Part shown: one piece after another, positions 20,901 through 35,900 of the stretch | Layout of the letters: every line of letters begins with the position of its first letter | Position numbering within the stretch: the stretch's first letter is position 1 | Assembly: GCF_028476545.1 (NCBI RefSeq) | Contig: NW_026731892.1 | Location: 576,501 to 640,500, forward strand | From: Physella acuta | Lineage: Eukaryota > Mollusca > Gastropoda > Physidae | Length of the DNA stretch: 64,000 nucleotides | Direction of reading: 5' to 3' | Notes under the pieces: generated by a model | The model's database searches: none | What the model was told of the DNA's origin: nothing | Seen by the model: only the letters and a program-made list of their open reading frames with translations | Translations under genes and position numbers: made by a program

Positions 20901-23900
20901 TTTTTGACTAATCTAGACCATTTCTAGACTCAACAATTCTAGATCTAGATCTATAGAGTCTAATTTATTATAGATCCTATCTAAACTGTACTCAGACTTA
21001 TAGTAATCTAGTCATTGGTAGCACTGAGCAGAGAGCTAAATTCTAGATCTTGAGTTGTGCACTGAGGATTTTCTCTCCCCCCCCCCCCCCCCTCTTTGTT
21101 TGCAGCACCTAGTAGATTGACATAGATCTACATCTAGATTAAGTTTCCTTATTATTTGTAGCAGATTCTAGATTTTGATTTCACTTATTTCATATGATTG
21201 GAAGCATATTCCATCTCCAGCTGAGCTTAGGGCTTAGGCCTATTTCACCATTTGTAGTATTTGATTAATTAATGTAAACACAACCAAAACACACACAATG
21301 TTAGGAAAACTCTCAATAAAATCTAGATTTTATTTGTTTTTTTTTTTTAAATGAATTTATTGATAGGTAAAGTAATTGCAAAATTAAATAAGTCACTAGA
21401 TCTAAGTGTTTAGGCATCAGTTTTAATCAATAGCCTCCATGTGATGACCAGTTAATTTCTTGTCAGATGGAGAAAAATCCCGACATGGTTGAGGACCAGG
21501 GGTCACTGTAAGGTCACATTGGTTTAGATATCGGCAATTGCTATAAGAAATTGTGGCGACGTCAGTTTTGGGGTCATTCTGAATTCATGTAGGCCCAAAA
21601 TAATTAGGGTATATTATCATGCATTATGATGCATGCAAGATACTTGTAACCGCCTTGCCATTTTGATCTTTTTGCTTTACACATAGCCATGAAAATCTTA
21701 ACTAACATGAAAATAATTTTCAAGAGTAAAAATAGACACATAGTGCACATTTAGGGGGCCTAATATTTTAAATTTGGATTTTTCTGAAATTCTGACGGAA
21801 TTAACAAAACTTAAACAAAAACTCATAAAATATAAATAAATGGTATTCTCCTAGCCTTTTTGTGTGTATCAATTGTGTATTGTAAAATACACTTAATCCT
21901 AGGTGAACATGAAGCAACAAATAAAATACGTTAAAACATAGTTTTACTTAATTTAAAAATTCTAACTAAAAAAAAGACCAAAGCTTTGAAATACAACTAC
22001 GATCCACCACCTTCTGCAATTGTTAAATATTAATATCATAATTTATAATAAAGTAAGAAATTATTCCCTGTCCTATAGGCTTGGCATAAATTCGGAAATG
22101 ATAGCAGACTGGAAATAGCCATACTTTATTTTAGTGTGCGTACAGAAAAATGCTCAAAGAGAAATTTCTGGTCTCAGGAAAATGTGCAAGCAGAAAATGC
22201 ACAAGTAAAAATTTTTCTCTCCCACAGAGAACTCAACTATAAAGATTGTTGCAATGTGTGTATGTGTTTATGCATGTGTATTTTTGTTTGTGTCTGTGTG
22301 TAAACATACAAAGATATACTTCATATAAAGTTTTAGTAAATAAATGCTGCTTCACTTTCTAAAATTCATAGAAACATAAATATTTTTTGATTATAAATGC
22401 ATCACAGGTTTTTTACCATAGGGGTTGTTGTTGACCACAGCAAGGGTTTGCGCACTTTTTGTACCATTCTTATTGCACAGTTGCTTCACCTAGACTCAAA
22501 ACTAAATGCTCAGTAGAACCTTGTAGTTTATGTTAAAAACGTTTACGTTTATGATTTTTTAAAATCAATTTAATGACATTTGTTTAATTGAAGTAAGTGA
22601 AGAGTAAAATTTGCTTTAATTGTTATTGCAGAAAATTATGACACCCAGGAAGCCAAAAAGTTCTTTATGGACAATTATTCACATATTTACTACATATTCT
22701 ATGACAATTTTGGTACAGTTGAAGCCGATTTGAAACAAAGAGGTTTGTTTCTCTTTTAATATATCTTTATAAAATTGTACATTTTCTATAATGTATACTA
22801 AATTTGTATTTGCTTTTTTAAATTACATTTTGAGTTTATAGAGAGATTTTAAGAAAAACAATGATCATTTGAAAATGTTAAATTATTTGCAGATGGTGGT
22901 GGTGTATATACAAACATTTTTAATCTCTTTTTTTAAAAATTGCAAATATAATTTTTTTATGTAAATTTGCTTATAATAATGAACACAATGCTAATAATAT
23001 TTTAAAACTATTCTTTAACTAGCCAATAAAGCACACAGGGAAGAGCTGGAAAGTATTCTATTCATATTTGAAGTGAGTCAGAGTCTTATGTGATAAAAGT
23101 TTGAATGTCAATTAAAATATATCAATTGTTGGCCATCTATTTATAAAATTTTAGTGTCATAGTATAGAAATTTAGTTTCAAATTTCTTTTGCAGAAAATC
23201 CTCTTTCTGTTACCTGAGATTATACATAAACGATGGATGTTTCACAGTATAGGTTTGTTAATATATGTTGATTAGTTCCACATTTTACTATTCTGATTTG
23301 AATTTAGAATTTTTAAATATAGATACATTTGTATATATTTGTTATATTAAAAAAAATTAAAGTATTAAATATAAGAATATTTTTTTATATTTAGGGCGAA
23401 TCATAAAAAAACTACTTCATCCAGGAAACAACTTACAGGTATTTTTTTATTTTATAGGTTCTTATGTGTAGTTAATTTTCTCAACGTTTATCTTTTTAGA
23501 ATGCAACTTTTATTGATTGTTAACATTTCAATATTTAGATTCGCAGTCAAGGAGTGAGGTTTTTTCTCATCTGGTATCAATGTTTGCAAGAAAATGCCAG
23601 TGAAGAATGCCATCAGATGTTCCTTAACTTAGTACCTGGACTCAGAGATGACACGGTAGCAGATTTCAACACCCTTATATCAGAAAATGCTGCATCTTGG
23701 GCAGACAGTGAGTTTCAATATTGTCAACATAAATTAAAAATAGCTTATCTGGAATAGTTTGCCTTCTGATATTTTTACAGCATATGTTAGCTTAAAATAA
23801 GAGATATATTTTTAAAAATATCTCACTGTATATTCCAGGTGTTGGTGGTATTATTGCTGCTGGAGAAATCACTGCCATTCTTCCCAGTCAGGCAGAGAAA

Positions 23901-26900
23901 ACCCCAGATAATATAACGAAATATTTTCTTGATAGTTTGCTCAATTTCATGGTTTCAGAGGTATTTTGAGTTCCAAGTTTTCTATTAAGCTAGCCTACAT
24001 TTGCTTAACATACCTTGTTAGGTGATTAAAAACATTTTATAGTAAATTGTGATCTAATTTTTTTTCTAAGGTTATAAAAATAGAATGGATGAACAAAGAA
24101 ATGAGGGAGCAGAGTTTTGACTTTTTGTTTTCAAAGTTTAAAGCAAAGTATCTGCATTGGTTGTTGCCAGACTTTGTGCACAGAGATATCTATGACCCTG
24201 TTCAAGGTATAAAACATAGTATTACATTACTTTAAAATTTCTTAGAATAACTTGTGTGTTTTCTGTGATGACATGGTTACTGTTTTTATTTATTTAGAGC
24301 TTCCTGTGGCCCGTAGCAAAGAAGTGATGAAGAAAAAAGATGAACCTTTGGCAGTTTCAGAATGTAGAGATTCATTTATATTTTGGTTGGCAAATTTTAC
24401 AGTATCTAGTCTTAAACCTGATCCTGATTTGCACAAGTAAGTTTTTAAAAATGTAAACACTTAAGATTTAAACAGTAACGTTTGAAATTATATTTATGTA
24501 ATTAATCAGTATGATAATAGAATGAAAGATGTTTTGATATGTTTCAGGGGTCTGTCATGTTCACTGCTCACTGAGCCTTCATCTCATACTGGAGAATTAA
24601 GGGACATGAGCAAAGGTGCTGGTGATGTTGAAGAAGGTGCATCTTCACCACTTCCAGGCAGCAAGGGCAGTACTTTATCCTCAGACATGGTAACTAATGA
24701 CTCAATGGCCAGCTTGTGTGGGGAGAATCACTCGGCTTCAGAGTATGAGATTGTTAAGGCTGTCTTGTATTCTACTAGAGAAAATGTCAACACCGTTCAT
24801 GAATGCTTTAGACAGGTGACTTTTTTTGAAAACCTCAAATCTATGCATTTTTCAAAAATAATACCCTTTATTGCCATCATTTCAAGCTGTTTAATTTTCT
24901 TGGGTTATTTAGAATAATGCATTTTTTTTTCTTCATAAGACCCTTCTTCAGTCATTCAGACACACTAATGCTATTAGGAAGGTGATTAGTGTTTACAAAG
25001 AATGGTTTCAAGTAAGTTTCATTAATCATATTATCATTATACATTCTGTTGAGTTTTTTTTTATCAATGTATTTATTTGGTAACTACATCTTTGGCATGT
25101 AAACCTAATTAATACATTGTAGATTTATATTTAAAAAACTTTGAGAATGCTTAAAATTATATACAAAACACCTATTGAGGGTCCCAGTTTCTAGGTAAAT
25201 GTAATTGGAATTTTAAGGTTAAGAGATGTTCAATCATAGTTATGTATAAAAGACATACCATTTATTCAAGCATCCCTAATTTTAAAATTTAGGCTTTTGA
25301 TGGCCTCACTGGGTGTTCAGTGTATTTTATGGGATAAACATTTTCTGCATGTTGCTCTATTATGAGACTTGATGAACACTAATTTATTTTATTGTACTGA
25401 AATTACGTTGGGTGGAAGTTTACTCTTTTATTTACTGAGCAGATAAGAGAAATAGCAAAATTAATGATAAAGATTACAACATGATAATATGTAACCCATG
25501 AAATTAATGTTGTAACTAAAGAAAAATCTTTATAGAAAGTAAAAATCAACACTCCCTCTAAGTTTCTTGCTTGAAAAGTGCTTGTTACAACAATAAGCAG
25601 TTTAGTTCATAAAATTCATCCTGCTTGAGTTAAACTTTTTTATTTGGAAATTTTAGAATTTCTTTTAATTATCAAGGGTATATATTTGAAGATAAATTCA
25701 ATGATATTTTTAGATCTTTGCAGTTTCAGTACCTTGTGCTGTTTTTTTTTAATATCTTTTTAACTATCAGTTTCAAATAAAAAATTAATTTATTTAAATA
25801 TAAAACTACTCTTGATCTCACTGTGCCCAGTGTTTGTTTTGTTCTGAGTTCTGTTTTTTTTTTTAATGGCAGATGTTTATTCTGTCATATTTTTTTTCTA
25901 TATCTGCTAACTTTAATTTCCCAAACAAAAGCACTTTTCTTTTCACTCAATGGGCTCTGCTTAAGTCTAATAGTATTACACATTTAATTTAGCCCTTATG
26001 AAAGTAGAGGCATTTTGTTATTGTTTAATGAGAATGGTTAATATAACTCTTAACTTATTTTTAAAAAATAGTGTATACCAGTTTTACTATATAGTGAAAA
26101 ATAAGTTTAAAATATTTTAGGAAAGTATAGGTAAAAGAGATCCTGTGTGACAACACTAATTATCGTTTAAGAATATTATATACATTGGTAATTTATTTTG
26201 TTCTCTAAAATGTTTACAGAATTTCAAAAAGCTAACTGCTATGATTTTGATAATATTAATTTTAAGCTTAATTTTGATAACTTCAAAACCTCAACAGCTT
26301 GGATTAATACATTTAAAAGAAATTGATTATATTATACTAAAGCACCTGCTGGCATATTTAAGCTTTTTATATTGTGAAAATACAGTATAAGTGCTTTTCT
26401 TGTAAGTTTCTCAAAGAAATAGGACCTGGAATATAAAATTAACATATTGTGGATTTATTTAGAGGAGAACATGATGGTTTAATAATGATTGCTTGCTTTT
26501 ATTATGATGTTCATGCACATTCTGTCATTCAACAAAATTGGGTATGTGCTGATGATACCATTCTACTTAGAGGGAAGTGTTCCTTTTTCAGAAAAAAAAG
26601 TTTATCAGTGATTGTTTGTTTAACAATTAAAATATATTTTTGTTGTGAGCTACTTTCTCTTAAAAAATATCACTCATAAAAATTGTGTACTTCCTTATTG
26701 AATTAATTATTGTTCTTCATTTCTAATACAAAAATTCTTTTTGTGCATTTTATAACCTTTTTTTTTTTTAATAAATGTACTATCTTTAGAAGTTTAGACA
26801 TCCTCTTGCTTTTATTTCTCCACAAAGTTCAATGTGTTTTTAAAACATAAGACAAAAGTTTTGTTTATGCATCTTGTTACAATTAATTTGTGATCCTTCT

Positions 26901-29900
26901 AGATTCAAGTTTTTAACAGCATTTTAGTGGTGGAAATGTCTCCTTATTTTCTTCTTTTAACCTAATCACAGCTTCATATGTTGTGTTTTAACTCCTCAAC
27001 TCTTTATATGCATGTGTGTGAGTATCTACTACTAATTATCAATTGAGCAGCATGAAGAAGAGCGGCCAGTGTTTATGTTGGAGCCACCAAGTATAGAGAA
27101 CACCACAGAGGCCATTGACCAGGTTGAACAAAATGGCGTTGACCAGGGAGAGGGGCCAGAGTTTCATCATGGTTCTCTCTCAGATATTGTGGAGGAGGAT
27201 AGAAACTCATTTGATGTATGTTTTTGTGTATTCATGTCAGACAGAAATGGGTGGTTATGTGTAGCAGGGATTAAAATACATCCACATTCCTACTTACTTC
27301 CTTGTAGGGAAACAAATCACTGTTCTGAATCCAACCCATCAGCTATATGTTATGTCACTGTTGTATCAACTAAGATGCCATTGATTTTGAAGCTCAATCG
27401 CATTGTGTAATGTTGAATGTTTCATATATGTCTCACCATGTTATTCATGCATGTCAAATAATGTGAAATTCATTTAACTTAAATACCTTTATTAACTGGC
27501 ATAAAATTATTACATGTATTATCAACTTCAGTATTTGTCATGTGTGTTTGTATTGGTAAAAAATACTACTACTATTATTTCTGATATATTTTAAATGTAT
27601 CATTATATAAAGTAAATTCTAAAGACAGATGATATGACATTAAAAAAAAATCAAACATAGCTAGTAATTCACTTCATAAAGAATTGTCACCTGTGTGTAG
27701 TGTTTTATGATTGCATGCCCAAATAAAACAAATATTGCAATTTTCCCCTTAAATATTTTATCAAAAAGTTTGATTTAATTAAGCCTTTGAGTGATCCATG
27801 CCTCCATACCTTTTTCATAATTACACTCAGCATGTCATTTTCAGCTTTTTTTTGTCAGCACGCATATTTATGTGTATTTTCATGCTTTTCAATGTTGCCA
27901 CCAGTTTTGTTATTCATTGATTGGTTTTTGTGTTGTAACCTTTTCTTATTTATCCTTCCCTGTTCATTTCACATTTGATCATATGTTAATTTAAAGATAT
28001 TTTCATTTAGATTTTAAAATAAAATAATTTAATTTAGCTTTTAAAAAATTGACTTTTTATTTACTTAAAAAGGATGTTAATTCATCAATTTAACTGGTTG
28101 AAGACCAGAAACAGTTTTTACATTCATAAAGTACCTTAATTAACTAATTAACCATTGGGGTTTTCTTTCTCCTGCTATAAAGGATTCACCATCAGCTAGT
28201 GCCCTTTCCTTACAACACTTAAATGCCCCATCAGAAAATGAAGATGGTGCTAGACGAATTTACCTTAGAAATCGCTCCTACTTGGGAGCTGTGCAAGACC
28301 TAGCAGACCTTGGGGATGAAAAAAGTAAAGATGTTAGAGCAGGATTGCAAAGAATACTTCAAGTGTTCATTACTAATGCTGCCAATATTTTTCTATTGGA
28401 TGCTGAAGATGATGGGCATCTGCAAGATCAGGTTTGTATCTTTTTTATACAAACAAATTTAAATTACCTTTAAATCCAGGGATATCATGTTACAAAAAAC
28501 ATTTAGCATAATTGCCTAAGTATTAATAAGCAAGGAAATTGAGTCTTGTTAAAAATTACACAAGTGAATACTTTCTTTTATAACTGAAGTACACTCAAAT
28601 ATTTACTCCATCTGTTAATTGTATTTGATAGGTGGAACTCTGCAAACGGGTGCTGAACATCTATCGCCATGTGGTCATGAACATTGAATTAAATCACCAA
28701 ACATGGTAAGGTATTCTTTAATGTTATCTAAAGCTTTATTAGATAAGCCAGTCTATTATCTGAACTAAACTTGATTGTAAATTTTCTGTACACAGGGAGC
28801 AAATGTTGAAGGTGTTGTTGCGAGTTACATCTGGTGTTCTGAAGCGAAACCCTCCAAAAGAAAGATATTTAACTTTAGGAGGAAGATTAGCTCAGCCAAT
28901 TTTTCAGGTATATATCTACATTTTCCATCCTTATTGTGTATAAACTCAATGAAAACAATATAGCAACATTGTTTATTTTAAACTTACTTGTGGTAATTTA
29001 CTTTTTTCAAACTCACCTTAAATATTTGTGCACAATCTATCTGGAAATGTATATGAGATCAGCTTTCCAGATTTTTGTTGCACTGACATAGAATTTGACT
29101 TTGCCACGGTGTTGTCTAAAGTCAGGCAATTATCGGCCGAGGGGTCATACATAAATACTTATCACAAGTCTCATCAAACAAATTGCTTCCCATTAAATTA
29201 ACCAAGAACATTATTTGCTTATAAGATAATCAACCTTTCCTCTGAAAGTAATACACAACTGAAACATTGTTGCTTCTTAGTCTTCTACTGTTTGATTTGC
29301 TACCAAGAAGTATCAAAATAAGATGCCCATTGCAGTAACACTGATAATAATATATTTATTTTCCCTACAGACATTGATAGTTACTTGGACCAAAGCAAAT
29401 TTAAATGTTATGGTGACTTCAGCATTATGGGATGAATTTCTGGCAGTTCTTTCTGCTCTTACATCTTGGAAAGAACTGATTATGGAGTGGTCGGTATGTT
29501 ATATTTGACTGCACTTTTCACCCAAAGTTTATTGTGAGGAGAATTTTAAATTATTTTTGCAGTAATGACCTTTCTCTTTTACTAAACATGAATTTCATTC
29601 TATCTAGAAAACAATGGAAACCCTTACAAGAGTTTTGGCAAGGCAGGTATATGGGTTAGATTTAAATGACCTCCCTTTGGAGCGATTGAGTGAGCAGAAA
29701 GAAAAAAGACGAAGGGGAAAAGGTAAAGTAAAATTAGTGGAAAATACCATTTATGTTCTTTTGTTGTAGTTGTACAGTTTACTATTAACATGCTGCATTT
29801 ACTGTAAATAAGGTCCCGCCCCTTGGTTTATTAGTAATCTTTGTATTACAGAGTCTACTAAAGGAAAATCCAACTCTAAGTCAACAGCTGGAAAGCTTGA

Positions 29901-32900
29901 GAAAAGCTTTTCCCGAGGCTGGAGTGGTAGCGATGGCAATACTGTGAACCCACTCCGTAGCTCAACTAACAGTGCCCCAACTCCAGAGTTGACAGGATCT
30001 TTTGAAAGGGGAACCAAATACAAAAGTGATGGTACGTAACATGCCTGACTAGAGCCTGCTAAATCTGAGTATTGAAGGTGTAATTGATTGTGATAGTAAG
30101 AAGAAGTCTTATTACATTTAGGTGCTGGAGGTAAAATACGACCAGACTTATCCAAACAAAAGTCTCTGAGTGGAGAGCCATCACCAGCCCATTCCCGATG
30201 TCCATCAACGTCTACAGAATGTTTAGTCAGGTCTAGCAGTGAGGGAAACATTGCAGCGGATCCACATGAGTTGCTTGAAAAACTCAGAGGTAAGATTGTC
30301 TCAGATTGTTTTTCCTAGAAGGGAGCAATCTTTTAAAACTTAATGTGCCCTTTTATTAGAATCCTTAATAGTTTCTATTTTAATGCTATTTGTTTTGTCG
30401 ATTGCTGTGTTTTTCATACTAATCTCTTTCCATTTATTTAATTTTCAAGTTTTAAAAAAATTTAAATGATCATTTTAACATAGAATGTTCTGACAAAGTT
30501 GATACTCTCATTGAAGATTAAATCATGTTGTCTTTAACAGCATGTACATTTTCTTGTTTTTGTAAGAGATTAATAACAATAAACATTGTCTTAATTTTTA
30601 AAAATCTTTTCTAAATAGCTAGCTTTCTAAATTAATATTTTTTAAAAACCTGAAATATATTAAAACAAAATGATTAGGAAAAAAGCATAATTATTAGGAA
30701 AAACAGAAACAGTGTGAACTTTTAACAATATGATGCAACCAAAAGCTCAGAATTATCAGTTTTTTTGGCAACCATAATTAAAGTTTTTAACAGCTTATTG
30801 TTTTACCTTATTGTAAATGACTCAAGACAATAACATCAAATTTAATACTAATTTCTCTCATCAATGTCTAGGTTTGGATGTATGTTTAAACTAAATGGGC
30901 ATGATTTTTGTTTTCTCAAGTCTGGGGAATCAGTTTTGATTTCATGCATCTTGCTACTGTGCATTTTATATTTGAACCGCATGCCTTGCAGCTTCAAATG
31001 CTTCATCAAATCCCAGTAATAATGAGAGAAGCTCCTCCACTTTAGATGCCTCTCCCAACAGTTCAACAACACAAGCCTACACAGCTGCACATGGTATGTT
31101 TTTATACTGGTGTTTAATGACATAAGCCTAATCTTATTCCTCTTCTTAATGTACATGAATTTTAACTTATCAAGACTTTTGCTAATAACAAACAGCAAAT
31201 TGGATATTACTGCTCTTAAAATTTATCAAAATATGCAATCCTGGAGCAGAAACATGTTTGGATTTGGTTGGTGGTAAAGGTAAAAACATTTCTTAGAGCC
31301 TTTATCAACAGTTTATTTTTATTCTTAGTCAACAGCAGGTTGCTTTTAGGTTTGAAAAGAGAAGAGTTGTGTTATTGTTAAGTTCTTTTAAATGTGTCTA
31401 AAAGTAACAGATCACTTTCACTTAACTTTTTCACCTTTGAGTTTAGTTGTTAAAATTCCTTGGTACACAGAGCTAAATTATCCTTGGTTCTTACAATTAT
31501 TGACCCAGTGTTGTAGCCAGAATTGAGTTAATTGACTGTTAGACAAACACATAGGCCGGCTTTTACTCATAGAGCCTGGAGGGTCTAAAGTTGTCTGTCG
31601 GATGTATTGTAGAACTGTGCTAGAAAACGTTAAGTTAGAAGTTGCATCTGTAATGTACAAACATCCCAGCTCACACAGTTATAAGATTTTTAGTACTATT
31701 TTTTGTCTTCATTGAGTAAATTTACTTTTGATACTATAATATTTTAAATTGCATGTTTAACAGCATGATGAGTCCAGGGCATGTTTTTATAAAATATATT
31801 TTCAAACTTCTGTGGCTTGAATTCTGCACTGAACTATTATGTCTTGGAATTTTCATCTTTTCTTTAGATTGTTTTTTTAGCATTGCAGTTTTTTTTACAC
31901 AGAATTACAGTAACAGCATTAAATCCAAGAATTGCATTTTCTCATGATTGCTAGAACATGAGACATAACAAATTATAATTGTTATAATTTTGTTAAAGAT
32001 GAATCCTAAATGTAATTTTATACCTATAACAAATTATCAAATATTTGTTTTGTAGTTAAATTGAATTTAAGTTTTACCTCTTTATAAATCATTATCTTAT
32101 TTATTATTGTATGTTGCATGTTAGGAGCCACTGCAATGGTTGAAGATGTTGAAGTAGCACAGATTACAACAACCTGTACAGCAGAGTTAAGCAGCATGAT
32201 AGGAGTTCATTCAATTCTTGGACAGGGCAGTTATGAGGGCCTAAACACAGATAAATCAGATGATCACACAGGTTATTATTTTAGGCATAATAAAAACAAT
32301 TTTTAATTTTGAAATTTAAAGTTCTTTAAGGTATAGTTAATATAATTTTATGTTTAAAAGCTTAAATAAGTTGTTATTTATTATCTGTGCCCAACTTAAT
32401 TTCAGGTTCTCGATCACCCTCTCCGTCTTCTATACGATCAAAATCAGGCAGCCGTACACCCTCCCCCACAACCATGTTGATATCTGCAGATAATCATAAA
32501 GACAGTCCAACCCCAGACAGAGATTCATTGCATCTTGATATCTCTGGACCTGAAGACAGTAATGTGAACAGAGGTAAGTTGTTTGCTGCTGTATAGAGAG
32601 CATGCAATTGTCAACTCGCTGTCTATATCAGTACATTTGTAATTCAAACTTTGTAATTTTTCTCTTTTAGGATTAGATGTCTCTGTGGATTCTTTAGATG
32701 AGTTAAAAAGTATAATGGCAGGTGGTAAAGTGCCTGGGTGGATGCCAGATGTGGCTGTAGTCTTATGGCAGCGGATGCTAGGATGTTTAGGAGATGTCAA
32801 TAAAATAGAAGACCCAGAAATACATGCAATAGTTTTTGATGCATTAGCTGAGCTTTTAGACACATTGTGTAGGGTAAGGATGAATACTTAATAATTTTTT

Positions 32901-35900
32901 TATATACAGGATAAACTTATTTTAAAGGTGGCAAGTTTTTATATTGACCTTCTTCATCTCAATTTTTAAAATGTTCATGTTCAGATGAGTGACAACCTAG
33001 GAGTAACGCAAGACAACATGTCATCCCCACCACCACCTGAACTTATTCCACCTTTACATTTTTTTTCATCCTGGCTGTTTGAGGTAAACTTTTCAAATGC
33101 TAATTATATAATGAAAATACTAATTTGCAATTACCTGCCTCTTCTGTACCACAGACAGATTTTGCCAAAGCAATATATTTTTAATAGATGATAATGACAA
33201 CAAGTACAAAATAATTAAACAACCAAGGTCTGATGGCTGCATGTCAATGCTAGGGTTTACAGCATTCAATGTATTTAAATAATAAAACAATTCTAGAAAG
33301 ACTCCAACAACCTAATAAATAAGTTAAAGGTTGAAGTATTATAGACTAATACAAAACCAAAGTGCACTAATGCACACAAAGTTGAAGTATTATAGACTAA
33401 TACAATCAAAGTGCAAAGTCAGATTAACACTGGTCATTCAGGTGGGAAAATCTATTTAAATCATGGAGGTGGAGAAGATGTTGGTGCAGTCTGTTGTTGT
33501 CAGAGTGATGATGGTGATTGTTGATATTCTTAAAGCTTACAAATATAACTTTTCCAATATATTATCTCTAGTGTCTGAATTTAAATAACAAATACAAGAA
33601 AGGAAAGCTTATGGCTTACCAGCTAATATGTCAGTCTTTGCTCCGACGCCATGAAGTCATGCCATCTCAGCAGCTTTTATCACAGTTTTATCTAGTTTTA
33701 CATGCAGGGCTGGTCTCTTCTGATCAAGTAAGAAATACAATTTTATTCAAATTTACTATAAACTAGCTCCTTTGCATTTCGTTCATATAATCTAAAACTG
33801 TTTTTTCTTGACCAGGATATTGTGAATGTTCTAGTCAGAGACTGTGGCCCCAAGTTTTTTTCACTATCATTACCTGGTTCACTGTTGCTCACCCTTGACT
33901 TTATTAAAGCTGCTGGCAGCATCATCTCAGCTGTAGATTATAAGGAGGTGAGAATTTTTTAAGATAACTTCCTGGTTGGTTGAATTTGGTTCTGTTGTGT
34001 AGTGGTTTTTTTATTTTTTTTATTATACTTTTATGTGATTTATACCATATATTTTTCAGGATTGCCTTTTTATGGTAGTTTATTTGTACTTCACAGCCAC
34101 CTCGTTCAGAGGCAGTAACAGTATTAGGATCTCTTTTGTGCTATCCTCATCATTTACAAGAGATTCCAGCATTAGAACCTGAGACTATGAGTACAGTCAG
34201 TATTTTATCTGCAGACCTGAAAGATTTAGTCCTGGACTATTTACTGAAGGCAGGCAAAAGAGAGCCAGCTGGTCTGGCAAGGTACTTTATTTGTTGTGTA
34301 TCATTGAACATTCTTAAAAATAATTAACAAAAAAAAACAATAGAACAAATCATCACCCCTCACAATATAAAAGTATTTATATAAATTTAGGCTGTCAATA
34401 TTTTTTTTTAATCAAAACCTCATTTTGAAAATGCAAATACATTTTAAAAGTTTTTTTTTCTTTATTTAAGATGTGTGGCTGTGAGTGGCATTGCAATATT
34501 TTTATATGGAGAACTAACACATGGAACAATGCACCCCAAAATGAAAGAAGCAATTAATGTATTACTAGGAGCACTAATGGTAAGATTGATTTTCAAAATT
34601 CTTTAAGTAGATTTGATAATGATTTAATTGCTTCTGCTAATAGGTGTTATGTATAGGAGATAGGATAGTTGGGCTGTTGTGTTGTGAATAATGATAATCT
34701 GTTAACAAAAATGTTTATAATTTTTCCCCAGTGTGCTAACAAAAAGGTAGCAAAAGTAGCCACAGACATGCTGTTACTGCTTTGTGATCATGTAGACAAG
34801 CTGCTTGATTATCATCCACATATGCCCAAGAAAATCACAGAGGTAAGGCTCAGGATATATTTGTGGTGTAAAATAGCAGTTTGAAGGTAGGCATCTGGCA
34901 AAATATCCCAGATTTTAAAAAAAACAACATTTTTTAAAATCCAATACTAAATATTGAGCATGATACTATTATTTTTGTTAATGAGGGTAGGATGATAGTT
35001 TTTTTACTTCTTAAAATAAATAAAGAACTTTTGTCCTACAGGCTATTGCATCAACAGTATCATCTCTTATACCATCTCATGGTGCCAATATAAATTCTGA
35101 TGAAGAGAAAAGGGTATGTTTATCTTTAAAACTATTAAATAATTATTAAATTCTTTGTACTGTTCCATTTATTCCATCATATGCTTTTTGTAAATTTAAC
35201 TAGTTTTTATAAATTAAGGAAAAAGTTTTGTTCTAACCACAAGCATTTACTTTAACTTTTTCTATGTTTATTTGTATATTCCAGTTGATTGTCTCCATGA
35301 TGTTTTGTATGGTAGAGTGGTGCTTGAAAATGCCAGTAGCACTCCTTATGGAGACAACAGAAAGTGATAAAAGTTGCATTTATAAAGTTTTTAGGGTTTG
35401 TACTTTTTGTATTGTTTTAATTTTTTAAAAAATCTATATTTTAACTAAAGAAAATCTTAGAAAAAACATTTTTAAAAAAGTTGAAAACTTGAAATGTTCA
35501 TTACTTTTTCCATTGCTTTAATATTTGTTTATAGGTTCTTCATTCAGCAGTCACTGGACATAGTTCTTCATCTTTAACTAGAGTAAGCAAATCTCTATCA
35601 GATTTTCTGTCTGATTCTGATTTTATCAATATATGGGAACCACAGAGTGGCTCAGCACACCGACCTTTCAGTGCTGAAACTTCATTATCAGATCCATTGA
35701 CAGAGACAGGGAGGTCCCAGCAGGCCGAGCTGGTCAGAAAACCTGAGACAGACATTATCAAATTGGCAGCTAGAGCTGTAAGTCACAACCCATTCTTTTT
35801 AAAAAATATTTTCCATTTATTTTTTATCCCTCACCCAATAAATCGTGCTTCAATATATTTACAGTTGATGACTCACCTTGTCAATCACATGTCTCATTTT

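Noticed and set aside
29799-32863. Minus-strand open frames of 112-150 codons (29799-30251, 30848-31198, 32525-32863)
   Set aside because: Antisense shadows of RALGAPA1 exons 18-23 extending into introns.
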